Of a stretch of DNA of 22,995 bases, positions 1-7,949 are shown in pieces (position 1 is the first letter of the stretch; every line of letters begins with the position of its first letter). A program made the translations under genes and the position numbers. Source of the DNA: a virus; the IMG/VR virus record IMGVR_UViG_3300032289_001477, positions 1 to 22,995 of that record; one strand, given 5' to 3'. The notes under the pieces are model-generated. The model made no database searches, was not told the DNA's origin, and worked only from the letters and a program-made list of their open reading frames with translations.

Positions 1-2175
1 GAAGACACTTGAAGGGGTGCCCGACCCATCCAGCGGAGTTCCAAGACTAGATAAAATAAAACCAGAGGCAGATACCATATTTAAGCCAGAACCATCAAAA
101 GTAATATTAGATTCAGCATTTATGCCAGTAGATGTTCCAGTACTAGTTAATAGCCTATTATCTCCACTATTACTAATAGTTGGTAGTAGTCCACTTACAC
201 TAGAATTAAAATCGGTAATATCGCTAGTGGTATGGGTGTGACCACTAACACTAACAATTGTATTATTAACACTTAAAGAGGTAAAATTACCACTAGAGCT
301 TGGAATCCAGTAATCTGTAGCAGAGTTGTATTGTAAAAATTGACCATTAGTTGCCCCACTTACCGAAACGTCATGATTATCATCAAGATGACCATAACTT
401 GTGGGTCTTACAAATAATTTACCTTCGCTCTGGTGACGATTTAATATAATGGCAACGCTAATGCTATGTTTTGGCTCTATTTTAGTTAATTTACCTTCTG
501 CCGTAGGATGAACATAAAGAATATCTCCTTCTGCCCAGACGGGCTCGCCAGAAGCCCATATTTTATTAGTTGCTCCGTTAGCGACATAATCGCCCCTAGT
601 GTCTATATTTCTGATATATCCAAAATGAGTAGTAAATCCATTAACTCCATTGTTAATATTTTCAGTAACAAGACCCATAAATCTCGTTTCTCTTATTGAG
701 CCGTCAGCAGTTTTAGGGGCGACAGTTATTCTTTTACTTCCGCCAGCTACTCCGCTAGCATAAACAGCGGTGCCAGCTATAATGGGCGCTCCGGTTTCAT
801 TTCTTACTCTATAGTGTAATTCACTGCCAAGATACATATCATATGTATTACTTAACGCTAATGCTAAAGATCCTTCGCTGCTATTCCAGGCTAATTGTCT
901 ATCTGAAAGATTGAGGTCGCCAATATTATTAAAAGTTATGCTATTTAAAGTACCGCTATTAACAACCAAGTTGCCACTAACACTAAGCAAACTTCCATCA
1001 AACGTAAGGTTGTTCTCGGCATTTATTCCATTGCTAGTTCCGGTACTTGTTAATATTCTATTGTCTCCACTATTCGCAACCGTGGGTAATAATCCACTAA
1101 CACTACTATTAAAATCCGTAATATTGGACGAGGTATGGGTGTGTCCAACAACGCTATAATTGCCACTGGGCTGCAAACCAGTAGTACTAATAGTATAAAT
1201 ATTATTATTCAAACTACTAGTAATATATGTTGAACCACTAACACTAGGAAGTAATCCGCTTACGCTACTATTAAAATCAGTAATGTTGCTGCTGGTGTGA
1301 GTGTGACTTGATGCTGCCTTGCCGTCTAAAGCACTTTGCTGTGCTGTACTAACGGGCTTGTTAGCGTCACTAGTGTTGTCAACATTGTCTAGGCCAACCA
1401 TACTTTTGGTTATTCCGCCAACGGTACCGGTAAATGTTGGACTGTCAAGAGGGGCTTTACTATTTAAAATTGATGTTCCATTACTAGCTAAAATATCACC
1501 ACTAGCTGGTAGTGTTAAATTACCATCTTCTTTAAATTTCCAAGTTTTGTCAGCAACCTTGAGATCAAATTCAACGTATTGACTTATGGTGTAAACATTG
1601 CCGCCGCCCGAAGGAAATTCTGAACCATCTGGCAATGGAGTACTCCCGCTACCAATTCTTAAAATTAAAGAAACTCCACCATTGTCCTGTGCTGCCGTTA
1701 TCTGTTTCCATCCAACCAATCCCGGACCTTTGATATACCATGATCCACCTATGCTTAATATCAGACGTAGTATTGGATTATCAGCATATAAAAATGATGC
1801 CGCTTGTGGAATGTAATTAGTGACCGTATTAGTAGAGGTAAAACAATAGCCCTTTAAGGTATTCTCGGGAAGTATTGTACTGCCATCTATGCCAAATGTC
1901 CATAGATTGCTAGTGGTTGCATTTTTAGTTTCAATTAATAATTCTGTGGAATTTGTTACAGCTATGGCACCTGTGCGAGATTCTCCAGAGGGCTTATTGA
2001 TATTGGTGTCATTAACCTGTAGAGATGTGAATTTTCCAGTAGATGGTATTTGATCTCCTATTTTAGTATTATCAATAGAACCACTATTAATAATAATCGG
2101 AGTTTCTATTATTAGATTATTACCACTTGGAGTAATATAGTCACCTAGAATAGAATTTTTATAATTATAGCTCAT
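1..2175 (-). CDS. Tail fibre protein with HTH-histidine repeats (3' end cut by window edge)
   Basis: The frame is open from ATG at 2175 to the left edge (725 codons, no stop), so the C-terminus is missing. The start is MSYNYKNSILG, after AAGAGTAAATACTA. The protein is rich in Ser, Thr, Asn and Gly, as in trimeric phage fibres. A block HTHTSSNITDFNSSVSGLLP (with small changes) occurs three times, starting near residues 291, 345 and 646. HxH motifs of this kind bind iron in the T4 gp37 fibre tip, so metal-stabilised trimerisation is an inference here. Near residue 260 it carries GLDNVDNTSDANKPVSTA, a linker common in phage fibres and also present in the preceding gene. Residues about 425-590 (ETGAPIIAGTAVY, GDILYVHPTAEGKL) resemble a globular domain often seen in phage fibre or structural proteins. 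It probably forms part of the host-contact apparatus with its upstream neighbour. Confidence 0.85.
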   Translation of the reverse strand, partial: MSYNYKNSILGDYITPSGNNLIIETPIIINSGSIDNTKIGDQIPSTGKFTSLQVNDTNINKPSGESRTGAIAVTNSTELLIETKNATTSNLWTFGIDGSTILPENTLKGYCFTSTNTVTNYIPQAASFLYADNPILRLILSIGGSWYIKGPGLVGWKQITAAQDNGGVSLILRIGSGSTPLPDGSEFPSGGGNVYTISQYVEFDLKVADKTWKFKEDGNLTLPASGDILASNGTSILNSKAPLDSPTFTGTVGGITKSMVGLDNVDNTSDANKPVSTAQQSALDGKAASSHTHTSSNITDFNSSVSGLLPSVSGSTYITSSLNNNIYTISTTGLQPSGNYSVVGHTHTSSNITDFNSSVSGLLPTVANSGDNRILTSTGTSNGINAENNLTFDGSLLSVSGNLVVNSGTLNSITFNNIGDLNLSDRQLAWNSSEGSLALALSNTYDMYLGSELHYRVRNETGAPIIAGTAVYASGVAGGSKRITVAPKTADGSIRETRFMGLVTENINNGVNGFTTHFGYIRNIDTRGDYVANGATNKIWASGEPVWAEGDILYVHPTAEGKLTKIEPKHSISVAIILNRHQSEGKLFVRPTSYGHLDDNHDVSVSGATNGQFLQYNSATDYWIPSSSGNFTSLSVNNTIVSVSGHTHTTSDITDFNSSVSGLLPTISNSGDNRLLTSTGTSTGINAESNITFDGSGLNMVSASGFILSSLGTPLDGSGTPSSVF
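181..240 (-). repeat. HTHTTSDITDF fibre repeat, copy 3
   Basis: This encodes the third HTH-containing 20-residue block of the fibre gene. It is followed, as in copy 2, by a sequence of the type SGDNRxLTSTGTSxGINAE, so the two copies share a longer duplicated module. Confidence 0.75.
1084..1143 (-). repeat. HTHTSSNITDF fibre repeat, copy 2
   Basis: This is the second copy of the 20-residue HTH block in the fibre gene. Its flanks resemble those of copy 3 (SGDNRILTSTGTS). Confidence 0.75.
1246..1305 (-). repeat. HTHTSSNITDF fibre repeat, copy 1
   Basis: This is the first copy of the 20-residue HTH block. It follows directly after the GLDNVDNTSDANKPVSTA linker, and is the same in protein sequence as copy 2 over the core. 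Confidence 0.75.
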
Positions 2176-2216
2176 TAGTATTTACTCTTATATAGTTGTA
2201 GTTGTTTGAATTTCTT

Positions 2217-3393
2217 TTAAGTAATTAGGGAGTTACGATAGACCCTAACATGACCGCTATTTTCCCCGTTTCCATCATTTAGGTATGCGCCGATAGCAAG
2301 AACGTTACCATCACTACTAAGACTAACGTCACGTCCGCTATAATCATTAGCAGCTTCACCGTCTATATCTCCTCCTCGCTGAATCCAACTTGAGCCATTC
2401 CAAGAGTAAACTCTAACATGGCCGCTGTCAGCTCCGCCACCATCGTTAGTAAACGCCCCGATAGCTAATATATCTCCAGTCGAGTTGAGGCTAACGCTAA
2501 ATGCGCTACCATCACCAGCAGCTTCACCGTCTATATCTCCTCCTCGCTGAATCCAACTTGAGCCATTCCAAGAGTAAACTCTAACATGGCCGCTGTCGGT
2601 TCCACCGCCATCATTACCATATGCTCCGATAGCTAATATATCTCCAGCCGAGTTGAGGCTAACACCACTTCCGCTATAATCATTAGCAGCTTCGCCATCT
2701 ATATCACCTCCTCGCTGAATCCAACTTGAGCCATTCCAAGAGTAAACTCTAACATGGCCTCTGTAACCACTATTTCCTGGTGCGCCGATAGCTAATATGT
2801 TTCCAGTCGAGTTAAGACTAACACCCAATCCGCTATTATCACCAGCAGCTTCACCGTCTATATCACTACCTCGCTGAATCCAACTTGAGCCATTCCAAGA
2901 GTAAACTCTAACATGGCCGCTATTGATTCCACTGCCATCATTACCATATGCTCCGATAGCTAATATATCTCCAGCCGAGTTAAGGCTAATCCTATGTCCG
3001 CTAGCATCACCAGCAGCTTCGCCATCTATATCACCTCCTCGCTGAATCCAACTTGAACCATTCCAAGAGTAAACTCTAACACGCCCACTGTTGTTTCCAT
3101 TACTATCATTTAAGTATTCGCCGATAGCAAGAACGCTACCATCACTACTAAGACTAATGCTAAATCCGCTACCATCATCAGCAGCTTCGCCGTCTATATC
3201 TCCTCCTCGCTGAATCCAACTTGAGCCATTCCAAGAGTAAACTCTAACATGGCCGCTGTCGGTTCCACCGCCATCATTTAGGGATGCTCCGATAGCAAGA
3301 ACGCTACCATCGCTACTAAGTCTAACGCTAACTCCGCTATAATCACCAGCAGCTTCGCCATCTATATCACTACCTTGCTGAACCCAAGTGCTT
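2217..3393 (-). repeat. Seven tandem ~168-bp repeats encoding propeller blades
   Basis: A marker at the start of each unit (CTCGCTGAATCCAACTTGAG on the plus strand) occurs at 2375, 2543, 2711, 2870, 3038 and 3206, with a diverged copy at 3374. Spacing is 168 bp except one 159-bp interval, which stays in frame. The parts encoding RVYSWNGSSWIQRG are almost identical in DNA, while the middle of each unit varies. Confidence 0.92.
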
Positions 3394-4397
3394 AGGGCAG
3401 TTGATATATTAGTTTTAGTGCCTATATAATGACCTTGAATAATATTATTACTCATACATCTTAATAATATCATATGTTCTTCATCAGCAAGCAGAGCAGT
3501 AGGGGTGTTGTACCAATTTGAGCCCACTATGTTCCAAGTAATAGTAGCTGGAGTTGTACAATTTATTTGCAATACAACATCTCTACTAATATTAGACAAT
3601 ATTGGCCACCCCGATCCTTTGTTTAAAGAGACAGAAGAGCCATTAATGGTAAGCTTTTGAATCAATTTATTTTTATTATAGTCAATATTCACTGCACCAG
3701 AAACTGCTCCTAAATCATAAATTATAGTATCATATACTGTATCTATAAGAGATTGAATATTATTACTAATTGTTGGTGTTATATATTCTATGTACGAACC
3801 GCTTGTTGCAGGAGTGGTGAGTGTGACTGTCGTGCCGTTTGTGGCTGTATAATCTATCTCTTCTAATAATTTAACACCATTTTGATATAAAGATAATGAA
3901 CCAACTACATATCCGCTTGGAATAGTAATATTTGTAGTACTATTATTAGTTATATCAATAGTTCCATTATTTGTTATTGTGGCAATTGTTAATGACTCGT
4001 CATTATTGTAATTAAAAGCAATTCCATTACCAGCTATAAAGTTAGTTGTTATTTCTTTTTGACCACTCAATAAATCATTAACATCAATTCCTTTAGTACC
4101 AATAAAAATATCTTTACCAGCTTTAAGATCAAGAGCCGTTTGTTGTGCTGTACTAACAGGCTTATTAGCATCGCTTGTATTGTCCACGTTGTCTAGGCCA
4201 ACATCACTTTTGGTTAGCGTGACTATACCAGTACGTCCCGCCACACTCTGCACAGAAGCAGAAGCAATACTAATTTGACTAAGACTAATTTTTTTAGTAA
4301 TACCAGACCCAGATGGATCGTCCATAAACAAGAAAACGTCATCACTACTTAAACTTCCGCTACCTTCTGGAAACTCGTTTATTCTTTTAATACCCAT
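2217..4397 (-). CDS. Tail fibre/adhesin with C-terminal seven-repeat FG-GAP-like beta-propeller
   Basis: This 726-residue protein has two parts. Residues 1-335 look like a phage fibre shaft: an N-terminal MGIKRINEFPEGSGSLSSDD segment of virion-anchoring type, then GLDNVDNTSDANKPVSTA near residue 70, then Thr/Asn-rich beta sequence. Residues about 335-726 are seven tandem repeats of about 56 residues with consensus GDIDGEAAGDxSGxxVSLSSDGxxLAIGAxxNDGxGxxSGHVRVYSWNGSSWIQRG. These resemble FG-GAP/integrin-alpha-like blades, and seven copies suggest one closed propeller. Such folds bind proteins or glycans, so receptor binding is a reasonable inference. The start follows GGGGGGTTAAG one base after the previous stop. 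The fourth blade is three residues shorter than the others. Confidence 0.85.
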   Translation of the reverse strand: MGIKRINEFPEGSGSLSSDDVFLFMDDPSGSGITKKISLSQISIASASVQSVAGRTGIVTLTKSDVGLDNVDNTSDANKPVSTAQQTALDLKAGKDIFIGTKGIDVNDLLSGQKEITTNFIAGNGIAFNYNNDESLTIATITNNGTIDITNNSTTNITIPSGYVVGSLSLYQNGVKLLEEIDYTATNGTTVTLTTPATSGSYIEYITPTISNNIQSLIDTVYDTIIYDLGAVSGAVNIDYNKNKLIQKLTINGSSVSLNKGSGWPILSNISRDVVLQINCTTPATITWNIVGSNWYNTPTALLADEEHMILLRCMSNNIIQGHYIGTKTNISTALSTWVQQGSDIDGEAAGDYSGVSVRLSSDGSVLAIGASLNDGGGTDSGHVRVYSWNGSSWIQRGGDIDGEAADDGSGFSISLSSDGSVLAIGEYLNDSNGNNSGRVRVYSWNGSSWIQRGGDIDGEAAGDASGHRISLNSAGDILAIGAYGNDGSGINSGHVRVYSWNGSSWIQRGSDIDGEAAGDNSGLGVSLNSTGNILAIGAPGNSGYRGHVRVYSWNGSSWIQRGGDIDGEAANDYSGSGVSLNSAGDILAIGAYGNDGGGTDSGHVRVYSWNGSSWIQRGGDIDGEAAGDGSAFSVSLNSTGDILAIGAFTNDGGGADSGHVRVYSWNGSSWIQRGGDIDGEAANDYSGRDVSLSSDGNVLAIGAYLNDGNGENSGHVRVYRNSLIT

Positions 4398-4398
4398 C

Positions 4399-4620
4399 TT
4401 AACCCCCCACTATTGTGGTGCCATCAGTAAATTGTATAAAAAGTCCATTATAAAACCGATTTCCGTATTTTTCTTTAATAGTATCGATATCAGGACTATT
4501 ATTGACATATTCATTATAAATATTAGATTTTCCAGTAAAGGTTGTTCCACCAACATATGAACCATTTTTAATAGGATTTGAATTTATAGCTTTTTTAATA
4601 TCTGTATAAGGTCTAGCCAT
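4399..4620 (-). CDS. Small hypothetical protein upstream of the fibre genes
   Basis: This 73-residue protein (MARPYTDIKKAINSNPIKNG...) has no membrane segment and no family I recognise. It ends FIQFTDGTTIVGG. Its stop is one base from the start of the propeller fibre gene, so the two are probably translated together. A GGGTGTATA promoter-like motif lies 40 nt before its start. A small virion or fibre-associated protein is possible from position alone. Confidence 0.7.
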   Translation of the reverse strand: MARPYTDIKKAINSNPIKNGSYVGGTTFTGKSNIYNEYVNNSPDIDTIKEKYGNRFYNGLFIQFTDGTTIVGG

Positions 4621-4659
4621 GATTTTCTTTCTTTTTAAAATGTGCTATTGGTATAAGAC

Positions 4660-4668
4660 TATACACCC
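4660..4668 (-). promoter_or_regulatory. GGGTGTATA promoter-like motif before the fibre operon
   Basis: GGGTGTATAGT lies 40 nt before the start at 4620 in a short non-coding gap. The same 9-mer occurs at similar distance before the genes starting at 4995 and 15759. It could be a -10-like element (TATAGT) for a phage-modified polymerase or the phage sigma factor. Confidence 0.5.
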
Positions 4669-4680
4669 ATCAGTTTTTTT

Positions 4681-4995
4681 CTATTCTATTCTATTCTCTA
4701 GAGTCTCTAGAGTTTTGCCCAACATAGCAATTTGAACTTTTAGCTCATTCATAACTTCACTATTTCTTTGAAGAGCATTAGCAAAAGCAGCTTGAGTTTC
4801 TTTATTATTATTTAATCTTTCCATGATAAATTGACGATCATGAACATATGGAGATTGTGTTTCTATCATATTTAATACTTCTGCTTTAGTAGTCATATTT
4901 TTACCAATTGTTACCCAAAAACCCAACATAGTAACAATAATTCCTACACAAGTAGTAGCAAGATTTTCCCAAAAATGAATGATTGTTTCGCTCAT
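4681..4995 (-). CDS. Membrane protein with N-terminal TM helix and C-terminal coiled coil (possible holin/lysis or virion role)
   Basis: This 104-residue protein has one hydrophobic helix at about residues 12-31 (TTCVGIIVTMLGFWVTIG). A polar, helical region follows with heptad-like spacing at residues 60-104 (NELKVQIAMLGKTLETLENRIE). Short phage proteins of this shape include holins and membrane-linked accessory proteins, but the order (membrane first, coil second) is opposite to XhlA. The gene stands alone between two GGGTGTATA motifs and follows a terminator, so it probably has its own late promoter. The lysis role is an inference, since no endolysin is present in the window. Confidence 0.7.
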   Translation of the reverse strand: MSETIIHFWENLATTCVGIIVTMLGFWVTIGKNMTTKAEVLNMIETQSPYVHDRQFIMERLNNNKETQAAFANALQRNSEVMNELKVQIAMLGKTLETLENRIE

Positions 4996-5042
4996 AATTA
5001 GTCCAATTTCTCGAAAAGAATTGTTATAGCACTTATTCTAAG

Positions 5043-5051
5043 TATACACCC
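5043..5051 (-). promoter_or_regulatory. GGGTGTATA promoter-like motif before the membrane/coiled-coil gene
   Basis: GGGTGTATACT lies directly downstream of an intrinsic terminator and 48 nt before the start at 4995. A new transcript is expected to begin here, which supports promoter function. Confidence 0.55.
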
Positions 5052-5054
5052 ATT

Positions 5055-5097
5055 AAAAGTAAAAAGCTAACGAAACGTTTAAAACATATCGTTAGCT
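5055..5097 (-). terminator. Rho-independent terminator
   Basis: On the minus strand AGCTAACGA pairs perfectly with TCGTTAGCT (9 bp) across a 15-nt loop, and is followed by TTTTACTTTT. It lies downstream of the gene ending at 5133 and would end transcription before the tail-fibre block. Confidence 0.85.
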
Positions 5098-5132
5098 CTT
5101 TGGTGTTTGTGAGATAAAAGATCAAAAGTAGA

Positions 5133-5660
5133 TTAGTTAGTTTTTGGCTTATAATTATCTTGAACAGGAACTATTGCCCCAGTCTTGTAAACTAATTGAC
5201 CGGGAACATTTCTGGTTGGTGTTGCTGCTGAGTCTGTGGCAAGAGTATCAACCGCTACAATAGGATCAGAACTAAACTTACCAGTATAAATATTCCAATT
5301 ACCAGCACGAATAGCTGTGGTTAATCTTCGTGTTCTTAGCACTTCTAGCTTATGAATACTTCTGACTAATCCAGGAACTGCTGCTCCGCTACGTAAATAA
5401 GAATTAGAGACCCCAGATAACGAAGTACTAACTCTTTTAGCAATTGGGCTTTTATTGTCATATTTGAAAGTACCAGCAGACAAGGCTTTATCGGCACTAC
5501 TATTGTCTACAACTGTCGATCCAAAAACGCCAACATTAGAACCTCCAAGAGCCTGATTAGAAAGAACAGAAGCCGAAACTCCTATATTTTTAGCTGTACC
5601 ATGATTGTTTTTGGTGGATGCTTTTGTTACTACTCCACCGCTTACTGTTTGCGTTGCCAT
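5133..5660 (-). CDS. Hypothetical protein, possible virion protein
   Basis: This 175-residue protein has no family I recognise. It is rich in Ala, Ser, Val, Thr and Gly in the first 90 residues, with a basic middle (IHKLEVLRTRRLTTAIRAG) and a Pro/Val-rich end. There is no signal peptide or membrane helix. A strong Shine-Dalgarno AAGGAGT lies 7 nt before the start. It is bounded by a 92-nt gap upstream and a strong terminator downstream, so it can be expressed as an independent unit. The strong ribosome site and place next to the fibre genes suggest an abundant structural protein, which is inference. Confidence 0.75.
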   Translation of the reverse strand: MATQTVSGGVVTKASTKNNHGTAKNIGVSASVLSNQALGGSNVGVFGSTVVDNSSADKALSAGTFKYDNKSPIAKRVSTSLSGVSNSYLRSGAAVPGLVRSIHKLEVLRTRRLTTAIRAGNWNIYTGKFSSDPIVAVDTLATDSAATPTRNVPGQLVYKTGAIVPVQDNYKPKTN

Positions 5661-5752
5661 TATTTTTACTCCTTGTGTAGTGGACAGTTATCTATTACAC
5701 ATTATTATTAATAATAAGCAAAAAATAGAATGACTATATTCAGTTGTCCAGT

Positions 5753-6415
5753 TTAAGGATGTTTGAGATCAAATCTTTGACACAGAGATATAGAGTTTAT
5801 CTTGTTGGTTCTGATAGAACTAATATTGCTATTGTTCAGTTTATCAAGATGTTCCTTTGTCCAAATATTACCAGTAAAAATAGTAGATATGTTTGTTTTT
5901 TGATTTAGTAATATACTAGCAATAATATTATCATTTATATTATCTAGCATATGTCCTGTTGATGGATATACAGTGTTTAAATTAAACTCTTTTAAGATTT
6001 CACAGGCTTTAATCAGGGAGTGATGTGTAAATATTCTGTATTCTAAATAATAGATTAAATCAACCTGTTTATTTTGACAAATCTCAAGATTAGACTTAAT
6101 ATCTTGGCGTATTTTGTCATACTTTCTATTGCTTAAATAATTATTCTGTAAGACTATTTCTATTTTTTGTGCTCCAGCAATTATTGCTTGAGAGATAGCA
6201 GAATTTCTACTTTTCGTATCAGATAATCCTAAGGGATAATCTATAGATGTTGAAATAATAATATTTTGATCTTTGACTAAAGTTCGACCAAGCTTTATAT
6301 AAAAATTAGGTAGAGATATACAATTAACTCGATATTCTTTAGCTAATTCAATATTTTTTTGAACTTCTTCTTCATTAAAATCAAGATCATATAAAGCATA
6401 TTCTATGTGTTTCAT
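5753..6415 (-). CDS. DeoC-fold protein lacking the catalytic lysine
   Basis: The 220-residue protein has the layout of deoxyribose-phosphate aldolase. It has CISLPNF near residue 32, DYPLG at 59-63 (NFPHG in DeoC), AIIAGAQKIEIV at 78-88, and PSTG at 151-154 aligning with the KTSTG active-site strand. In true DeoC the Schiff-base lysine precedes TSTG, but here that position is Tyr150 followed by Pro. The second active-site lysine motif (GFKPAGG type) is also absent, replaced by FTGNIW, and the Asp of the EVDVV motif is Glu86. It may therefore be a pseudoenzyme or catalyse a different reaction. Its start overlaps the ClpP-like stop by 4 nt, which suggests translational coupling. Confidence 0.7.
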   Translation of the reverse strand: MKHIEYALYDLDFNEEEVQKNIELAKEYRVNCISLPNFYIKLGRTLVKDQNIIISTSIDYPLGLSDTKSRNSAISQAIIAGAQKIEIVLQNNYLSNRKYDKIRQDIKSNLEICQNKQVDLIYYLEYRIFTHHSLIKACEILKEFNLNTVYPSTGHMLDNINDNIIASILLNQKTNISTIFTGNIWTKEHLDKLNNSNISSIRTNKINSISLCQRFDLKHP

Positions 6416-7092
6416 TTTTTAACTATAGTTTTTAAATAATCTATGTGTGGATATTTTTTAGTACCAAGTATACCATCAGCAAAGCCATAATTAACGGTTT
6501 CCTCTGCTGTTAAAATCCAATCGCATTTAGTGGCTAATTGAGATACAATATGTTTTTTGGCCATCATACGTTTCCAATTTTTTTCTTTAGCCATACTACT
6601 TTGCATACACCTATCAGTAAATATATCTATCATCTTATCACACTCTTGTTCGTTCCATTTAACTGAACTAACAGCAGCCTTACTATGCTCACCATCAATG
6701 CTAAATGAGCCATAATGTATAAGAGTGGTTGTATTTGGCATAAGTATTCTTAGGTCCCCTGCTTGTAATAATACGCTACTACAAGATTCAGCTCTAGCAT
6801 AAGCTAAAATAATAATACGAGACTTAGAATGTTTAATAGCATCGTACATACCTAAGCAATCTTGCCATTCTCCACCAGGTAAGTGCATATGTACTAGAAT
6901 TGGTTCTAATGAAAGTAGATTAAGATGTCTAATATTCTTTTCAAAATTTACAGCAGAACGATAGTCTAGATTAGCTTCTTCTACATTGTCTAGTGGAGCA
7001 TGAAGATATATTTCACGATTTTTAATATCTATATTATGATTATGTAGGAGAGTTATGTCTGTTTCTAGGTCTTTATCTTTGGCATTTGACAT
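6412..7092 (-). CDS. ClpP-like serine protease
   Basis: This 226-residue protein belongs to the ClpP/crotonase fold. The triad can be placed by motif: Ser103 in ARAESCSSVLLQAG (ClpP QAASMGAxLL), His126 in LIHYGS (ClpP MIHQP) and Asp191 in CDWILTAEETVNYGFADGIL (ClpP RDRFLSAxEAxxYGLVD). The LPGGEW motif near residue 71 matches the ClpP SPGG turn. The N-terminal 25 residues are extra. ClpP-like proteases act as prohead maturation proteases in several phages, but could also degrade proteins with a host Clp ATPase. No ClpX-type partner is in the window. The gene lies in a run of tightly spaced genes and is coupled to the DeoC-fold gene. Confidence 0.82.
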   Translation of the reverse strand: MSNAKDKDLETDITLLHNHNIDIKNREIYLHAPLDNVEEANLDYRSAVNFEKNIRHLNLLSLEPILVHMHLPGGEWQDCLGMYDAIKHSKSRIIILAYARAESCSSVLLQAGDLRILMPNTTTLIHYGSFSIDGEHSKAAVSSVKWNEQECDKMIDIFTDRCMQSSMAKEKNWKRMMAKKHIVSQLATKCDWILTAEETVNYGFADGILGTKKYPHIDYLKTIVKK

Positions 7093-7098
7093 AATATG

Positions 7099-7521
7099 TT
7101 AATCTAGATAGGAATATATTTGTTTATTAATAGATCTCATTACCACCGAGTCTTGAAAAGCCTTACCAACAGATATTCTGAATCTATATCTAGTAAAAAC
7201 ATCAAAACTTTCAATACCTTCCGTATGCTCCATAATCTCTGCTATAGGTTTTGTAATACTAAAGTTAGTATGTCCTGTCCAAAAATTAAAAATTTTACTT
7301 GATGCTGTATTTTCATTATATGGTATAGCTCCAAAAGGAGTTAGTATAATTTTACATCTTACTTCTTTAGCATTTTTAAGAATATCTTCCGTTTTAACAT
7401 CTTCTTCTTCGTAATCTTCAGTATCATAGTCTTTATTATCTATAGATAGATCCTCTTCTAGATCTGTACCAAAAGGATCTTTCCATTTTTCCCATATGAT
7501 CTTATGTTTTTGTGTACTCAT
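7099..7521 (-). CDS. Conserved hypothetical phage protein with acidic segment
   Basis: This 140-residue protein has an acidic stretch at about residues 17-45. A well-formed globular part follows (VRCKIILTPFGAIPYNENTA, FNFWTGHTNFSI, FDVFTRYRFRISVGKAF). The second part has the look of a protein conserved in aquatic phages, but I cannot assign a function. It overlaps the upstream gene by 4 nt and ends 6 nt before the ClpP-like start, so it belongs to the same operon. Confidence 0.75.
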   Translation of the reverse strand: MSTQKHKIIWEKWKDPFGTDLEEDLSIDNKDYDTEDYEEEDVKTEDILKNAKEVRCKIILTPFGAIPYNENTASSKIFNFWTGHTNFSITKPIAEIMEHTEGIESFDVFTRYRFRISVGKAFQDSVVMRSINKQIYSYLD

Positions 7522-7949
7522 TGTCGTATATGCCTAGAGAAAACTTCTGATGGTGGAATGTAAGTTCTATTTTGTTTTATCTCTTTTTTGTCTTTACTTT
7601 CTTTATCCATCAAAGCCCAAAACATAATAATGTTTTCTATTAAAATCTGATTATTTTCATTTTTAATCTGATCTAATACAATACCGGTAATTTGAGATTT
7701 AAGCTTATCACTAGCTGCTATATTCAAAAATTCTGCACACTTTTGAGTATACTCAAACATACTTTTTTTAGCTAAATCATTAGTAGTATCAATAAAAACA
7801 GACAGGTCAATCTCTCCATTCTTAGTCAATGATATAATAATATCAACATAAGAATCTTTATGATGAATATCATTTATATCTTTTTTAAGATTTGGACCAT
7901 CGGGCGTATTGGTATCCTTATTGAAGTAAGACATTAGTTTGTTAATCAT
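7518..7949 (-). CDS. Hypothetical protein
   Basis: This 143-residue protein has no recognised domain. The sequence is mostly helical in character, with no membrane helix, and ends with a basic tail YIPPSEVFSRHIRQ. It overlaps both neighbours by 4 nt. Its place directly after the sigma-factor gene and one other small gene leaves open a role in late transcription, as with T4 gp33, but nothing in the sequence shows this. Confidence 0.7.
   Translation of the reverse strand: MINKLMSYFNKDTNTPDGPNLKKDINDIHHKDSYVDIIISLTKNGEIDLSVFIDTTNDLAKKSMFEYTQKCAEFLNIAASDKLKSQITGIVLDQIKNENNQILIENIIMFWALMDKESKDKKEIKQNRTYIPPSEVFSRHIRQ

Noticed and set aside
911-1159. Open frame of 82 codons on the plus strand inside the fibre gene
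   Set aside because: It lies wholly opposite an unbroken 725-codon fibre frame, has a low-complexity Leu/Ser/Pro composition produced by complementing Ser/Asn/Thr-rich codons, and has no ribosome site.
2217-3393. Regular repeats that could be mistaken for a CRISPR array or satellite DNA
   Set aside because: Units are 168 bp, in frame, and encode propeller blades. There are no short palindromic repeats with unique spacers and no cas genes.
5703-5718. AT-only palindrome TTATTATTAATAATAA before the gene starting at 5660
   Set aside because: A stem of A-T pairs only, without a U-tract, is common by chance in AT-rich gaps and is not a convincing terminator or operator.
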